Source: an uncultured Collinsella sp. (GTDB lineage Bacteria > Actinomycetota > Coriobacteriia > Coriobacteriales > Coriobacteriaceae). Taken from it: a DNA stretch of 64,000 nt. Below are positions 16,101 through 24,494 of this stretch, in pieces (the stretch's first letter is position 1; every line of letters begins with the position of its first letter). A program made the position numbers and the translations under genes. The stretch spans positions 186,001-250,000 of the forward strand of contig CAKUFD010000001.1 of assembly GCA_934647195.1 (NCBI GenBank), given 5' to 3'. The notes beneath the pieces are model-generated. The model ran no database searches, was not told the DNA's origin, and worked only from the letters and a program-made list of their open reading frames with translations.

Positions 16101-18157
16101 CGGGTACCGAGACGGCAACGCTGACCTTTGCCGGTACGGGCATTGAGGTTGTCTCCTGCAAGAACAGCGATCGCGGTACGCTCGAGATTTCGATTGATGG
16201 CGAAGTTGTCGACACGGTGGATACCTACGCTACTTCGACGAAGCGTCAGCAGACGGTGTTTTCCAAGGATGACCTCAAGCCCGGCGTGCACACGATTACT
16301 GTGCGCGCAACGGCCCAAAAGGGGACCGAGGCCGCCACGCGTGCCAAGGTCGAGCTCGATGCGTTCCGCGTCTTGGACAAGAATGCTGTTCCCGTCAGCA
16401 AGATCACTGTCGACTCCGCAAACGGCATGCATGTCCTGTCAAAGAGCGACTCTACGCTTCAAATGACTGCGAAGGTTGCCCCTGCTGATGCAACGGCTTC
16501 CGATGTGACTTGGTCGGTCCGCACCAAGAGCGGTGATGCAGCAGGAACGATTGATGCAAACGGCCTGTTGACCGTCAAGGGCACCGACGGCGTGGTCGAG
16601 GTCAAGGCCAGTGCGAAGGATAGCTCCGGTGTTTCCGGCACGTGCGACATTACGCTTGCCGTTGCGGGGGAGACCACGAATGTCGTCGAGGATTCTGTCG
16701 ATAAATCGAATCCGAATCCCGCACTTACTTGGAACGGTTCGTGGAGCACGTGGGGTGGCGAGCCCGACAAGCATCATGGCGGTTCCAAGACCGAGGCTAG
16801 CGCTGGTGCAAGCGTGAGCATCACATTTACCGGCACGGGCATCAAGGCGTATGCACACAAGCACTTTAGCTGCGGTGCCTTTGATGTTGAGCTCGATGGC
16901 GAGCAGCTCGACCGCGTTGCGCTGGGCGAAGAGGGGGCAGACGCCGCAAAGACCAAGATCTTCGAGAAGATGGGTCTTGAGAACGGTGAGCACACCCTTA
17001 AGCTCACGGCGGTGGCTCGTGATGGCAAGACCGGTGCAAATATCGACTACTTCGAGGTGGTTGCTCCCAACTCCGTAGCGGACAAGACCGAGCTGCAGAA
17101 GGCTATCGAGGACAATGCCGGTAAGACGGAAGATGAGTACACCGCCTCCACCTGGAAGCCGTTCAACACGGCCCTTCAGGCTGCGCTCGATGTTATGAAC
17201 GATAGCGATGTGACCGCAAAGCAGGTTGAGAAAGCCACGAGCGATTTGATCGCTGCTGCTGAGGCTCTTGAGGCCGCCGATTTGCCGTTGCCTGAGATTC
17301 CTGCCGACGCTGAGTTGAAGTTCGTAGCAATCGATTCTCAGTCTGCAGCGGTTCTGTGGGATGCGGTCGAGGGCGTCGCGTCGTATCGCGTCACCTATAC
17401 GGCAACTGGTGCAGCACGCGCTGCCGGTGCTTCACAGGAGATTGTGGTCGATAAGCCGTACGTGCGTCTCACCGGTCTCGATGCCGCAACGTCTTACGAC
17501 GTGAGCGTCGTGGCTCTCAACCGCGCGAACGGTGCCTCGGCCAAGGCGATCGAGGGTAGCTTCTCGACGCTTCCGGCCTCGTCCGAGATGAGTCCGAGCA
17601 TGCCGACCGATGTGGAAGCGACTGCTACCGAGGAGAACGGGCAGGTTGAGCTGAGCTGGTCTCCGTCCACCGACCCGATGAACGGCACGTTGAGCTATCG
17701 CGTGTATCTCAACGGTCTCGAGATCGCGGTGACGGACGAGACGTCGTTGACGCTCAACGATCTTGAGGTTGGTTCGACCTATCACGTGCGCGTGGTGGCA
17801 CAGTCCACGAGCGGCAATGCATCTCTGCCCGCTGTCGCCCACTTTGCGTATGAGGGGCCGAAGACCCCGGTTGTTCCCAATCCGGATCCCGACCCCAATC
17901 CGAACCCGGACCCTAACCCCAACCCGGATCCCGACCCGGATCCCAAGCCCAATCCGAACCCGACACCTGGTTCCGGCTCGGGTAATTCCGGTCAGGGAAC
18001 CGGCACGGGCGACTCGAAGGACGACAAGCCCGGTACTACTACTGGTCAGATCCCCGCAACGGGCGATACGACGCTTGCGGCTGTGGGATGTGCCGCAGGT
18101 GCAGGAGTTGCGCTGCTTGGCTTGGGGTATGCCTATTTGCGCAGGGTTAGGCCGTAA
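13118..18157 (+). CDS. Cell-wall-anchored GH95 alpha-L-fucosidase (1,2-alpha-fucosidase type)
   Basis: A 1679-aa secreted enzyme predicted to remove terminal alpha-1,2-fucose from milk oligosaccharides and mucin O-glycans. ATG follows AAGGAGA by 7 nt; residues 1-41 are a signal peptide. The GH95 module (~58-860) has the catalytic residues of bifidobacterial AfcA: the Asn pair in [13 protein letters not shown] (N435, N437), the acid in SPEHG (E571) and the Asp in QIDGNFG (D742). Downstream are FN3-like, a beta-sandwich glycan-binding-like domain present twice (~955-1088 and ~1192-1322), a Big_2-like Ig domain, a FIVAR-type helical unit and two FN3 domains. A DPNPNP linker precedes the sorting signal IPATGD (1645-1650), a hydrophobic helix and an RRVRP tail. 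It stands alone after the tRNA genes. Confidence 0.92.
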   Translation: MLRCGKPLPSRRLRRVLMCGLVAAVTLALISPSAMQVAWAQGGKVATAEGGSTSSPLKLWYQESAGAHGGSANDIWQKRTLPIGNGDMGANVYGEVATEHLTFNEKTLWTGGPSSSRPNYQGGNLENKGNNGQTLKNIQKLFAEGKNSEAANLCNQLTGATDGYGSYQPWGDIYLKVNGLSDSGAAEYERSLDIENGLANVSFKQGGTAYTREFFASNPDNVIAGQLTSEGDPMNVEITFPSKQGGKTVASGDQLTLAGAVSDNQLKYDSVLKVKAEGGTVTASGDKLVVTGANKISFFVAAATDYKNDYPAYRTGESSEQLHARVQATADAAASKGYDAVRADHVADVSALMGRVNLSLGDAASSDKPTDKLLEAYNNGTATEPERRLLETMLYQYGRYLTVASSRENSQLPSNLQGVWNNLMDPPWASDYHMNVNLQMNYWPVYSANLAESAKPLVSYVDGLREPGRVTAKIYAGIESAEGEANGFMAHTQNTPFGWTCPGWSFDWGWSPAAVPWILQNTYDAYRYTGDTEYLKSDIYPALREEAQLYAQLLVRDSDGKYVTSPTYSPEHGPRTAGNTYEQALIWQLFHDAIEAGKVVGEAPEVLAVWQEKFDNLRTPIEIGSDGQIKEWYTEGAFNKDANGNSLGEGFGHRHMSHMLGLFPGTLISVDTPEWFAAARVSMNLRTDESTGWGMGQRINTWAHLRDGDRAYKLLGDQFKNGIYPNLWDLHPLPGGSTFQIDGNFGATSGINEMLLQSSGGYIDMLPALPSAWKSGSVEGLVARGNFVVSMNWEELTLTSATIESRNGGTATVNAPGCSLGVVTDASGNPVDYKVLSDDRISFETEQGGVYTLSMIPASSKLAAPSGLSAVKAADNTVELSWNAVEAPAGADVTYALMRKVGDGDWVTCVSDLKETSFTDTEAYDFLGKVSYRVRAVSHGTTGELSSAVDVMDLRNMAGMIDDQDSRVIYQGSWGDWNKDSDNYAGTIKFLDAPTGTETATLTFAGTGIEVVSCKNSDRGTLEISIDGEVVDTVDTYATSTKRQQTVFSKDDLKPGVHTITVRATAQKGTEAATRAKVELDAFRVLDKNAVPVSKITVDSANGMHVLSKSDSTLQMTAKVAPADATASDVTWSVRTKSGDAAGTIDANGLLTVKGTDGVVEVKASAKDSSGVSGTCDITLAVAGETTNVVEDSVDKSNPNPALTWNGSWSTWGGEPDKHHGGSKTEASAGASVSITFTGTGIKAYAHKHFSCGAFDVELDGEQLDRVALGEEGADAAKTKIFEKMGLENGEHTLKLTAVARDGKTGANIDYFEVVAPNSVADKTELQKAIEDNAGKTEDEYTASTWKPFNTALQAALDVMNDSDVTAKQVEKATSDLIAAAEALEAADLPLPEIPADAELKFVAIDSQSAAVLWDAVEGVASYRVTYTATGAARAAGASQEIVVDKPYVRLTGLDAATSYDVSVVALNRANGASAKAIEGSFSTLPASSEMSPSMPTDVEATATEENGQVELSWSPSTDPMNGTLSYRVYLNGLEIAVTDETSLTLNDLEVGSTYHVRVVAQSTSGNASLPAVAHFAYEGPKTPVVPNPDPDPNPNPDPNPNPDPDPDPKPNPNPTPGSGSGNSGQGTGTGDSKDDKPGTTTGQIPATGDTTLAAVGCAAGAGVALLGLGYAYLRRVRP

Positions 18158-18215
18158 TTGATCTAGGCGCTCGGCATCTTACTGGGGCCGCGCAAAGCTG
18201 AGTTGAGACTCGACG

Positions 18216-18255
18216 GTTGGGCTGGGAGCAAATGCTATCGGCCCAACTGTTTTTT
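18216..18255 (+). terminator. Terminator after the GH95 gene
   Basis: Stem GTTGGGC (18216-18222) / GCCCAAC (18241-18247) followed by TGTTTTTT. The remaining gap to 18420 shows no other clear element. Confidence 0.75.
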
Positions 18256-18420
18256 ATACATGCGGTATCGCATGCGTGCGCGTTGCTGCTGATTTGTTGC
18301 CATGGGAGAAGTGGATGTCAGAATGGTCCACCCTTTGAATGGAGAAATCCGCTACGCATAAGCCCATGCCATTGTTGTGTGACAATTACACCCGATACAT
18401 CGTTGCGTGCGGGAGGTGCT

Positions 18421-18987
18421 ATGACGCGGGAAGAGGCATTGACGGCGCTGGGGCTCGAGGCCGATGCCACCCAGGAGGAAATCACGGCTGCGTATCGTGA
18501 ACTTGCCCAGATGCTCCATCCCGATAAATACGGCACGAGCAAACGTCTGCGCGAGCGCGCGGAGCAGCAGATGTGCGTCATCAACGAGGCACGCGATATG
18601 CTGTTGCGCGGTCGTACGAGAAAACGCGCGGCGTCTACCCCCGTAGCTTCCACGGCTCAAGATATCTATATGGAGGCGACCGCTCGCGCCCGTGCCGCTG
18701 AGACAGCACGTCTTGCGGTGGTGACATCCCTGCGCACGATGAATGAACGCCGGCACGGCAGAATCACCATGCTCGTCATCTCCGTTGTCGTCGCGCTCGT
18801 AAGTTCGCGTCTTCGTGGTACAGTTGGTGCGCTGGCCTTTTCCATATCTTCCATGCTCGTTGTATGGGGCGCGGTTGATGTGGTGATGCTCGGAAATCAG
18901 ATCCGTGTGCTAAAACAGCGCTCGCTCGAGCTGCTGCACACACGCGACCGTGCGCGAGAAATTGCCCAGCAGGCACAAGAACTCTAG
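18421..18987 (+). CDS. J-domain protein with C-terminal membrane segments
   Basis: A 188-aa protein starting MTREEALTALGLEADATQEE after GGGAGGTG. Residues 1-65 are a J-domain with the HPD motif at 33-35, the site that stimulates Hsp70 ATPase. A basic, Ala-rich linker follows. Residues ~120-165 contain two hydrophobic helices separated by a short SRLRG turn, then a charged helix. It lacks the zinc-finger and substrate domains of DnaJ, so it probably recruits DnaK to the membrane (inference). The open frame extends upstream to 18217, but that part overlaps the terminator and has no ribosome-binding site. It precedes an unknown gene by 24 bp. Confidence 0.8.
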   Translation: MTREEALTALGLEADATQEEITAAYRELAQMLHPDKYGTSKRLRERAEQQMCVINEARDMLLRGRTRKRAASTPVASTAQDIYMEATARARAAETARLAVVTSLRTMNERRHGRITMLVISVVVALVSSRLRGTVGALAFSISSMLVVWGAVDVVMLGNQIRVLKQRSLELLHTRDRAREIAQQAQEL

Positions 18988-19011
18988 GGTAAACGGGAAG
19001 GGACTTGCTCG

Positions 19012-19461
19012 ATGGCACAGAATCACAACGATGCCGGATCGGTATCCGAAGCCCTCGACAACATGGTGTGTAACCTGTTGGGAGCCTATCTCGATTCCCT
19101 TGCAGAAGGGGAAGACCCTGGTGTTGTCCTGGCTATAGAAGATGCGCAAAGCAACTGTTTCCAGGCAGCGTTTACCGATGATGGTGAAGAGCAGTGCTTG
19201 GACGCTGCGGGAGCCTTTGTGCAGGGCCATGCGCAGGGCTATAGCGAAGAGGACGTGGGGCCCATCGAGCGCTATGCGATTGCTTGCACGGGTGCCGTTG
19301 ATGTCGATGGCTATTACGAGGATGCCATCTTGGTAAGCTTCTTTGAATGCGGCATGGATGTCGCATATTCGGCGTATGTTTTGTTCTCCCATGCCGGCGA
19401 GGGCGAAAACTTTATGTGGAGCGACCCTGAACCCGCAGGTGAAGAACCTCCGTTGCTGTAA
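19012..19461 (+). CDS. Hypothetical acidic protein
   Basis: A 149-aa acidic protein, MAQNHNDAGSVSEALDNMVC at the start, that I do not recognise. It has no signal peptide or membrane helix and contains five cysteines without a metal-binding spacing. The predicted alternation of helix (residues ~10-35, ~55-75) and strands (~85-130) suggests a small globular domain. A GGAAGGGA ribosome-binding site precedes it. It sits 24 bp after the J-domain gene and ahead of a terminator, so the two are probably cotranscribed. Confidence 0.7.
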   Translation: MAQNHNDAGSVSEALDNMVCNLLGAYLDSLAEGEDPGVVLAIEDAQSNCFQAAFTDDGEEQCLDAAGAFVQGHAQGYSEEDVGPIERYAIACTGAVDVDGYYEDAILVSFFECGMDVAYSAYVLFSHAGEGENFMWSDPEPAGEEPPLL

Positions 19462-19463
19462 AA

Positions 19464-19488
19464 CTCTATTACTATAGAGAAGTTTTTT
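19464..19488 (+). terminator. Terminator before typA
   Basis: CTCTAT (19464-19469) / ATAGAG (19474-19479) stem followed by AAG and six T. Confidence 0.7.
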
Positions 19489-19558
19489 ATACCGAATCAC
19501 AGCCGAGGCCCTATGCTTTGGCTGCATGTCATGTCGATAGTAGACAAAGGGGAACTGT

Positions 19559-21397
19559 ATGCGTGTAGAGCACTTGAGGGACATCGCGATAATCGCTCAC
19601 GTTGACCACGGCAAGACCACGATGGTCGATAAACTGTTGCGTGCAACGGATGCCTTCCGTGCCAACCAGCAGGTGCAGGAGCGCGTGCTGGACTCCAACG
19701 ACCAGGAGCGCGAGCGCGGCATCACCATCTTGGCCAAGAATATCTCCATCGAGTACAAGGGTGTGAAGATCAACGTCCTCGACACCCCGGGCCATGCCGA
19801 CTTCGGCGGCGAGGTAGAGCGCGTGCTGCGCATGGCCGACGGCGCCTTGCTGCTGGTCGATGCGTTTGAGGGCCCCATGCCCCAGACCAGGTTCGTGCTG
19901 CGCCATGCCATCGACACCGGTCTTTCCATCATGATCGTTATCAATAAAATCGACCGCCCCGGCGCCGACCCCGAGAAGGCGTATAACGACTGCCTCGACC
20001 TTATGGCCGACCTGGGCGCCACCGATGAGCAGCTTGAGTTTGCTATGGAGCACGTGGTTTACGCGAGTGCCATGAACGGCTTCGCCCGTCTGGACCCCAA
20101 CGACGGCAACATGGACATGTACCCGCTGCTCGACATGATCATCGACGATATGCCCGCACCCGAGGTTGATGTTGATGGTCCTCTTGCTATGCAATGCGTG
20201 ACCATCGATCACTCGAATTTCGTCGGTCGTATCGGCATCGGCCGCGTGTACTCTGGCACCATCCACGATGGCGACAACATCCTTGTGGTTAAAAATGATG
20301 GCGAGCGCAAGACCGCCCAGGTCAAGCAGCTGTTTACTTTTGATTATCTGGGCCGTACCGAGTGCAAGGAAGTGGGCGCGGGCGACATCGCCGCTGTCGT
20401 GGGTATCGATTCCACCGATATCGGCGACGTCTACACCGACCCCGAGAATCCCGTTGAGCTCGATCCTATCGAGATCGATCCCCCGACCCTTTCCATTGTG
20501 TTCGAGCCTTCGACTTCTCCGCTCGTTGGTCGCGACGGCGATATCGTCGGTGGTCGTCAGCTCAAGGAGCGCCTGTTCAACGAGCGCGAGAACAACGTGA
20601 CCATGAAGATCGAGGAGCTTCCCGACAAGACCGGCGTTGAGGTTTCCGGCCGCGGCATTCTGCATCTCTCCGTTCTGATGGAGACCATGCGCCGCGAGGG
20701 CTTCGAGTTCCAAGTTGGCCGTCCTCGCGTGCTGTTCAAGCAGGATTCCAATGGCAACAAGATGGAGCCGGTGGAGCAGGCTGTCGTCGAGTGCCCCGAC
20801 GAGTACTCGGGCAAGGTCGTTGAGGTCTTTGGCAACGCCGGCGGCATCATGACCAACATGGACACCAGCGGTACGGTTACGCACCTTGAGTTCAAGATTC
20901 CGACCCGTGGCATCATGGGCCTCAAGAATCGCATCATGAACGTTACGCACGGTGAGGGCGTGTTCTACCACACGTTCCTTGAGTATGGTCCTTACGCTGG
21001 TGACATCGGCGGCCGCAACAACGGTGCCATGATCTCGATGACTACCGAGAAGGCCGTTGCCTATGCACTCGGTACGCTTCAGGAGCGCGGCCAGCTGTTT
21101 GTGGAGCCGGGTACCGAGTGCTACGAAGGCATGCTCGTGGGCGAGCGCTCCAAGCCGGGTGACATGGTGGTCAACATTGCACGCACCAAGAACCTGGGCA
21201 ACCAGCGTTCCTCTACGTCCGATATCTCCGTCCAGCTGGTTCCGCCCCGCACGTTCACGCTAGAAGAGGCTTTGGAGTATATCGTCGACGACGAACTGGT
21301 CGAGGTTACGCCCAAGAATATTCGTCTGCGTAAGCGTCTGCTCAATGCAATCGATCGTAAGAAGGCTGCCGTTCGCGCGGCCAATATGAGCAAGTAG
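19559..21397 (+). CDS. typA: Ribosome-associated translational GTPase TypA/BipA
   Basis: A 612-aa GTPase of the EF-G-like family that binds ribosomes and supports 50S assembly and stress growth. G motifs: HVDHGKTT (P-loop), RERGITI (switch I), DTPGHADF and NKIDRP. The EF-G domain III/V-like regions and the BipA-specific C-terminal domain follow (GIMGLKNRIMNVTHGEGV and QLVPPRTFTLEEALEYIVDD). Length is typical. ATG follows AAAGGGGA. It is monocistronic between two terminators. Confidence 0.97.
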   Translation: MRVEHLRDIAIIAHVDHGKTTMVDKLLRATDAFRANQQVQERVLDSNDQERERGITILAKNISIEYKGVKINVLDTPGHADFGGEVERVLRMADGALLLVDAFEGPMPQTRFVLRHAIDTGLSIMIVINKIDRPGADPEKAYNDCLDLMADLGATDEQLEFAMEHVVYASAMNGFARLDPNDGNMDMYPLLDMIIDDMPAPEVDVDGPLAMQCVTIDHSNFVGRIGIGRVYSGTIHDGDNILVVKNDGERKTAQVKQLFTFDYLGRTECKEVGAGDIAAVVGIDSTDIGDVYTDPENPVELDPIEIDPPTLSIVFEPSTSPLVGRDGDIVGGRQLKERLFNERENNVTMKIEELPDKTGVEVSGRGILHLSVLMETMRREGFEFQVGRPRVLFKQDSNGNKMEPVEQAVVECPDEYSGKVVEVFGNAGGIMTNMDTSGTVTHLEFKIPTRGIMGLKNRIMNVTHGEGVFYHTFLEYGPYAGDIGGRNNGAMISMTTEKAVAYALGTLQERGQLFVEPGTECYEGMLVGERSKPGDMVVNIARTKNLGNQRSSTSDISVQLVPPRTFTLEEALEYIVDDELVEVTPKNIRLRKRLLNAIDRKKAAVRAANMSK

Positions 21398-21430
21398 TTC
21401 TGCCTGCGCATACTTCGTCTGATCGAAAGG

Positions 21431-21464
21431 GCGGCCACCGGTGTGATGCCGGTGGCCGCTTTTT
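21431..21464 (+). terminator. Terminator after typA
   Basis: Perfect 11-bp stem GCGGCCACCGG (21431-21441) / CCGGTGGCCGC (21449-21459) followed by five T. Confidence 0.93.
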
Positions 21465-21474
21465 GTGCCGATGT

Positions 21475-21660
21475 GTGGCGGATAATCGTGTACTTCGGAA
21501 CTTGGGTGTCCTTCGCGCTGCCCACTCGGTATTGATGAGTGGCGGATAATCGTGCATTCTAAAATGAGTGGCGGTAAAACGTGCAGAATGAGGCTGTATT
21601 TCTCGCCGGGACGTTTCAAAAACCGCCACACGTTCAGAAGTGTTGGAAAAACCGCCACTC
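21475..21660. repeat. Cluster of GWGTGGCGG repeats, direct and inverted
   Basis: Three direct units share GTGGCGG plus a downstream CGTG: 21475-21490, 21537-21560 and 21566-21589 (the first two contain GTGGCGGATAATCGTG). Two inverted units follow, ending CCGCCACAC (21611-21631) and CCGCCACTC (21635-21660). Units three and four form a large hairpin-capable inverted repeat. No coding function is evident; short frames through it are accidental. It may be a REP- or MITE-like intergenic element. Confidence 0.7.
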
Positions 21661-21714
21661 GCTGTATCGATCTTGATGCATCAATCTCGCTGTATCGATC
21701 TCGATGCATCGATT
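21659..21714. repeat. 28-bp tandem repeat, two copies
   Basis: Two adjacent 28-bp units (21659-21686 and 21687-21714) share TCGCTGTATCGATCT and GATGCATC and differ at three positions. Each contains palindromes ATCGAT and ATGCAT. It abuts the GWGTGGCGG cluster. The remaining bases to 21771 show nothing recognisable. Confidence 0.7.
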
Positions 21715-21771
21715 TCGAGGAACTTGATTTCGAGCACGCCCGCACCGAGGGGTCCTGTTCGATGTTTGTCC

Positions 21772-22959
21772 CTACTGAATAGGGGAGCCTGGCGTGGGCG
21801 GGAGGCTGTTTGGCCCGCCAGTGGGAGATTGGGGGCAATTATCTTTCATGCCCTCGCCGATGCTATAGATGACATAGCCTGCTAGATAGATAAAGCAGGT
21901 AACACCGATGACGAAGCCCATGAATGGAAGATGGCTCACAACACCGACGGCGAAGCCTCCAACAATCGTTGCGGCTTGGCGCGGCAGGGAACCCAACACC
22001 GCCGGGGCAAGACTTGCCGAGGCGAAGGGGATGCAAACCAGTGAGCAAAGAACCGCACACTGAATTGAAGTGAACGAGAGAATGCCAGATACGGGTATTC
22101 CGAAGGCAGCAAGAACAAGCATGAATACCATGGGCACGATGGCGATGAGTGCGAGTAGGCCCGGGACGATAATCTTGGACGGCTGCTTGCACACGACGTT
22201 CGCGCTCGAATGTACCGCACGAGGCAAAATCCATGCGATGATCAGCGCGATAATCGCAGTGCTGATGCCCGAGAAGGGATACTCCATGATGGTTCCGAGA
22301 ATATCGGTAATGCCTTGGGTTGCCCCTTCATCTTCCTTCTCGTCAAAGGTGACATTGATGGGATTTGCAACGCGAGCGTCGTTGTCGATCTGAGGCTTCT
22401 CGGACACGGTTACTTCCACGTTGCCAAGAAGACTCGCGTTTTTGGTGATGACGAGCTTATCTGCATGGATGCTTACGTTGCCCGTGACAGTGCCATCGAG
22501 AATGACGGTCTCCCCGTAAAGGGCGGTAGTCGTTATGGTGCCGGAAAGTTTGATATCCTGCCCGGCGATATAGGCCCCTGCGGCAGAAGTGTTTGTATCG
22601 ATGACGATATTTTGCCCGGCAAGGGTGAGATTTCCCTCAACGCTTGTTTTGCTGATATTGATGGTTTTGCCGGCGGCACGGATCGAGCCGCCAACCTGCG
22701 TGCTGTCGATATCGAGGGTTTCTCCGGCAGCGATGACGTCACGCCCAACGGCCGTGTTGTCGAGGTCGAGCGCTCGACCGATCCAATAGAGGTCTCCGTC
22801 AATGGAAGACGGGTTGCTTGAAGAGCTGCTGAATACATTTCCCGCTTCGTCTGCGGCGTGTGCTGCTGCGGGGAACGCAAACAAAGAGGCTGCAAGTGTG
22901 AGAACGAGCGAGAGAACAAGGCCATGTCGCCGCGACCGGGATGAAACGTTGTGACTCAT
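21772..22959 (-). CDS. Secreted polymer-forming (bactofilin-like) beta-helix protein with membrane domain
   Basis: A 395-aa protein with an N-terminal signal peptide (~1-36, ending AAHAADEA). Residues ~60-200 are a run of short imperfect repeats of the form G-(D/N)-V-x-A-A-G-x-x-(I/L)-x-(I/L) (for example GETLDIDSTQVGGSIRAAGK), typical of bactofilin-type right-handed beta-helices. After an acidic linker, residues ~235-370 contain four to five hydrophobic helices, and the C-terminus is Pro/Ser/Gly-rich. The beta-helix would face outward, whereas ordinary bactofilins are cytosolic. A GGAG ribosome-binding site precedes the ATG. Fold assignment is good; function is unknown. Confidence 0.8.
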   Translation of the reverse strand: MSHNVSSRSRRHGLVLSLVLTLAASLFAFPAAAHAADEAGNVFSSSSSNPSSIDGDLYWIGRALDLDNTAVGRDVIAAGETLDIDSTQVGGSIRAAGKTINISKTSVEGNLTLAGQNIVIDTNTSAAGAYIAGQDIKLSGTITTTALYGETVILDGTVTGNVSIHADKLVITKNASLLGNVEVTVSEKPQIDNDARVANPINVTFDEKEDEGATQGITDILGTIMEYPFSGISTAIIALIIAWILPRAVHSSANVVCKQPSKIIVPGLLALIAIVPMVFMLVLAAFGIPVSGILSFTSIQCAVLCSLVCIPFASASLAPAVLGSLPRQAATIVGGFAVGVVSHLPFMGFVIGVTCFIYLAGYVIYSIGEGMKDNCPQSPTGGPNSLPPTPGSPIQ

Positions 22960-23094
22960 GATGCTCCTTTAGTCGATGGCATACCGATAGCATTGTGGAT
23001 TATCGAGAATGGGGGAGGCAAGAAACTAGAGGTAGCGTTTTGATAAAGGATACGTATGCGCATTGCGCGCGGCGGGCAACTGCCCGGTTACCCT

Positions 23095-23838
23095 TTATTT
23101 CTTGCGGCGGAACCAGCGGGCGAAATCGTCTTCGGTGGGACTTTTGATATCGAAGCGAACCGAGAGCCAGCGCAGGGCGATTGTCACGAAAACGCAGGCA
23201 ACGAGTGCGGTCACGCTGGAGGCAGGGGTAAGGCTCATGAGGGCAACGTAGGTTGCTCCTCCGCCGATGGAAGCGATGGCGTAGAAGTTTGTGCGCTGGA
23301 AGATGCCAGGCACGTCGCCCATGAATCCGTCGCGCAGCATGCCACCGCCCACGGCGGTGAACACACCCATCATGACACAGACAAAGGGGTCGAAGCCGTG
23401 GACAAATGCCTTGTCGGCACCGGTTGCGGAGTAGATGCCAACCGAGAGGATGTCGAGTACGGGGATAAGGCGCTCGGGTTTATCGACGACAGCGGGCACG
23501 ATGTAGATGATGGCGGCAGTTGCGATGGAGATGGGGAGCGCCAACGGCTGTTTGAGAATGTAGACATCGCCCACCTGAAGGGTCATGTCGCGCAAAAGAC
23601 CTCCTCCAAGGCCACATACAACGGCGAGCGCGATGGCTCCGATAAGGTCGAGATTGCGCTTGCGAGCTGTGAGTACGCCCGAAATAGACGCGGCGATAAC
23701 GGCTGCCAGCTCGAGCCAGACGGGGATGGCAACGGGCTGGGAGTATACAGGCGTCGAGATCATGACGGCACCAAAAACGCCGGATATGGTGTGAGAAAGA
23801 AGGGTGCAGATAGCGAACACAGGCACTCCAGGGGACAA
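23095..23838 (-). CDS. TRIC-type channel family protein (UPF0126)
   Basis: A membrane protein of up to 247 aa with seven hydrophobic helices arranged as two homologous halves, each containing the family glycine motif: GGGLLRDMTLQVGD in the first and GGGMLRDGFMGDVP in the second. UPF0126/TRIC proteins form homotrimeric cation channels. The C-terminus is basic (FARWFRRKK). The start is uncertain: the frame opens with TTG at 23838 and an internal ATG at 23763 is possible; neither has a good ribosome-binding site, though the first transmembrane helix begins after either. Confidence 0.85.
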   Translation of the reverse strand: MSPGVPVFAICTLLSHTISGVFGAVMISTPVYSQPVAIPVWLELAAVIAASISGVLTARKRNLDLIGAIALAVVCGLGGGLLRDMTLQVGDVYILKQPLALPISIATAAIIYIVPAVVDKPERLIPVLDILSVGIYSATGADKAFVHGFDPFVCVMMGVFTAVGGGMLRDGFMGDVPGIFQRTNFYAIASIGGGATYVALMSLTPASSVTALVACVFVTIALRWLSVRFDIKSPTEDDFARWFRRKK

Positions 23839-23965
23839 ACAATTTGCGGCGAACGCGACGGCCGCGGCGGGTTCCGCGTGCGCGTTCGCGCCCTATCTTA
23901 CACGTCGAGAACGGGTATCAAAACGCCTCTTCGCTTGACGGTTTAAAATTTTGGAAGATTCTCGG

Positions 23966-23993
23966 TTGCAAGTTACAGATATTCCGGTAGAAT
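23966..23993 (+). promoter_or_regulatory. Promoter for the tRNA-Ser genes
   Basis: -35 TTGCAA (23966-23971), 16-bp spacer, -10 TAGAAT (23988-23993), 17 bp ahead of the first tRNA-Ser. Confidence 0.6.
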
Positions 23994-24009
23994 TGCCTAT
24001 GCACTTAAC

Positions 24010-24100
24010 GGAGAGTTGTCCGAGCGGCCGAAGGAGCACGATTGGAAATCGTGTAGGCGTCAAAAGCGTCTCCGGGGTTCAAATCCCCGACTCTCCGCCA
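24010..24100 (+). tRNA. tRNA-Ser (GGA)
   Basis: 91-nt class II tRNA with a long variable arm. Acceptor GGAGAGT/ACTCTCC, anticodon loop TTGGAAA (GGA), T-arm CGGGG-TTCAAAT-CCCCG, discriminator G and an encoded CCA. Confidence 0.96.
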
Positions 24101-24109
24101 GATTTCACT

Positions 24110-24139
24110 CAGGGCGTGTCTTATGGCGCGCCCTGTTTT
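24110..24139 (+). terminator. Hairpin between the two tRNA-Ser genes
   Basis: CAGGGCG (24110-24116) / CGCCCTG (24129-24135) followed by TTTT; it may terminate or guide processing of the first tRNA. Confidence 0.65.
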
Positions 24140-24150
24140 CTACCCCACGC

Positions 24151-24241
24151 GGAGGGGTGGCAGAGTGGTTGAATGCGGCGGTCTCGAAAACCGTTTGGCC
24201 TGTATAAGGTCACGAGGGTTCGAATCCCTCCTCCTCCGCCA
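24151..24241 (+). tRNA. tRNA-Ser (CGA)
   Basis: 91-nt class II tRNA. Acceptor GGAGGGG/CTCCTCC (one G-U), anticodon loop CTCGAAA (CGA), T-arm GAGGG-TTCGAAT-CCCTC, discriminator G and CCA. Its 3' end is repeated downstream at 24423-24440. Confidence 0.96.
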
Positions 24242-24279
24242 GTTTGAATTGAGAGCTTCCAGCGATGGGAGCTTTTTTG
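24224..24279 (+). terminator. tRNA-Ser(CGA) 3' end and terminator, first copy of a direct duplication
   Basis: The stem AGCTTCC/GGGAGCT and T run (24253-24277) end tRNA-Ser(CGA). The 53-bp stretch 24224-24276, from the tRNA acceptor strand through this terminator, is repeated almost exactly at 24423-24475. Confidence 0.8.
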
Positions 24280-24282
24280 TTA

Positions 24283-24422
24283 TCGGGCCCGCCCCGTGTG
24301 GGGGCAGGAGGAGGGGTTCGAACCCGTAGGGGTGCGGAGCTGGGCAAACGCGCGAGCGTTTGCAGCGCAGCACGCAAGGCGCGGAGGCGCCGCAGCGGTC
24401 CTGGCGCGGAAGCGCCAGGGAC
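24283..24422. repeat. tRNA-associated three-hairpin GC-rich element, copy B
   Basis: Begins with an inverted near-copy (24303-24325, about 21 of 23 bases) of the T-arm and acceptor 3' strand of tRNA-Ser(CGA). Then come hairpins GCAAACGC-GCGA-GCGTTTGC (24344-24363), GGCGC-GGAG-GCGCC (24378-24391) and CCTGGCGC-GGAA-GCGCCAGG (24400-24419). The core from GGGTGCGGAGC to GCCGCAGCG aligns with copy A at 12771-12893. It lies between two direct copies of the tRNA 3' end plus terminator. Confidence 0.8.
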
Positions 24423-24475
24423 ATCCCTCCTCCTCCGCCAGTTTGAATTGAGAGCTTCCAGCGATGGGAGCTTTT
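24423..24475 (+). repeat. Second copy of tRNA-Ser(CGA) 3' end plus terminator
   Basis: Repeats the 18 bases ATCCCTCCTCCTCCGCCA of the tRNA 3' end, the spacer and the AGCTTCC/GGGAGCT terminator of 24224-24276. There is no full tRNA here, only the terminal segment, so it looks like a target duplication or recombination scar bordering copy B. Confidence 0.85.
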
Positions 24476-24494
24476 TGTTTATGCGCCGTTTTTA

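Noticed and set aside
18217..18420. N-terminal extension of the J-domain protein
   Set aside because: It overlaps the GH95 terminator, and a clear GGGAGGTG ribosome-binding site precedes the ATG at 18421.
21552..21782. Small open frame through the repeats downstream of typA
   Set aside because: The encoded residues come from the tandem and inverted repeats (RCIDLDASISLYRSRCIDF); no ribosome-binding site.
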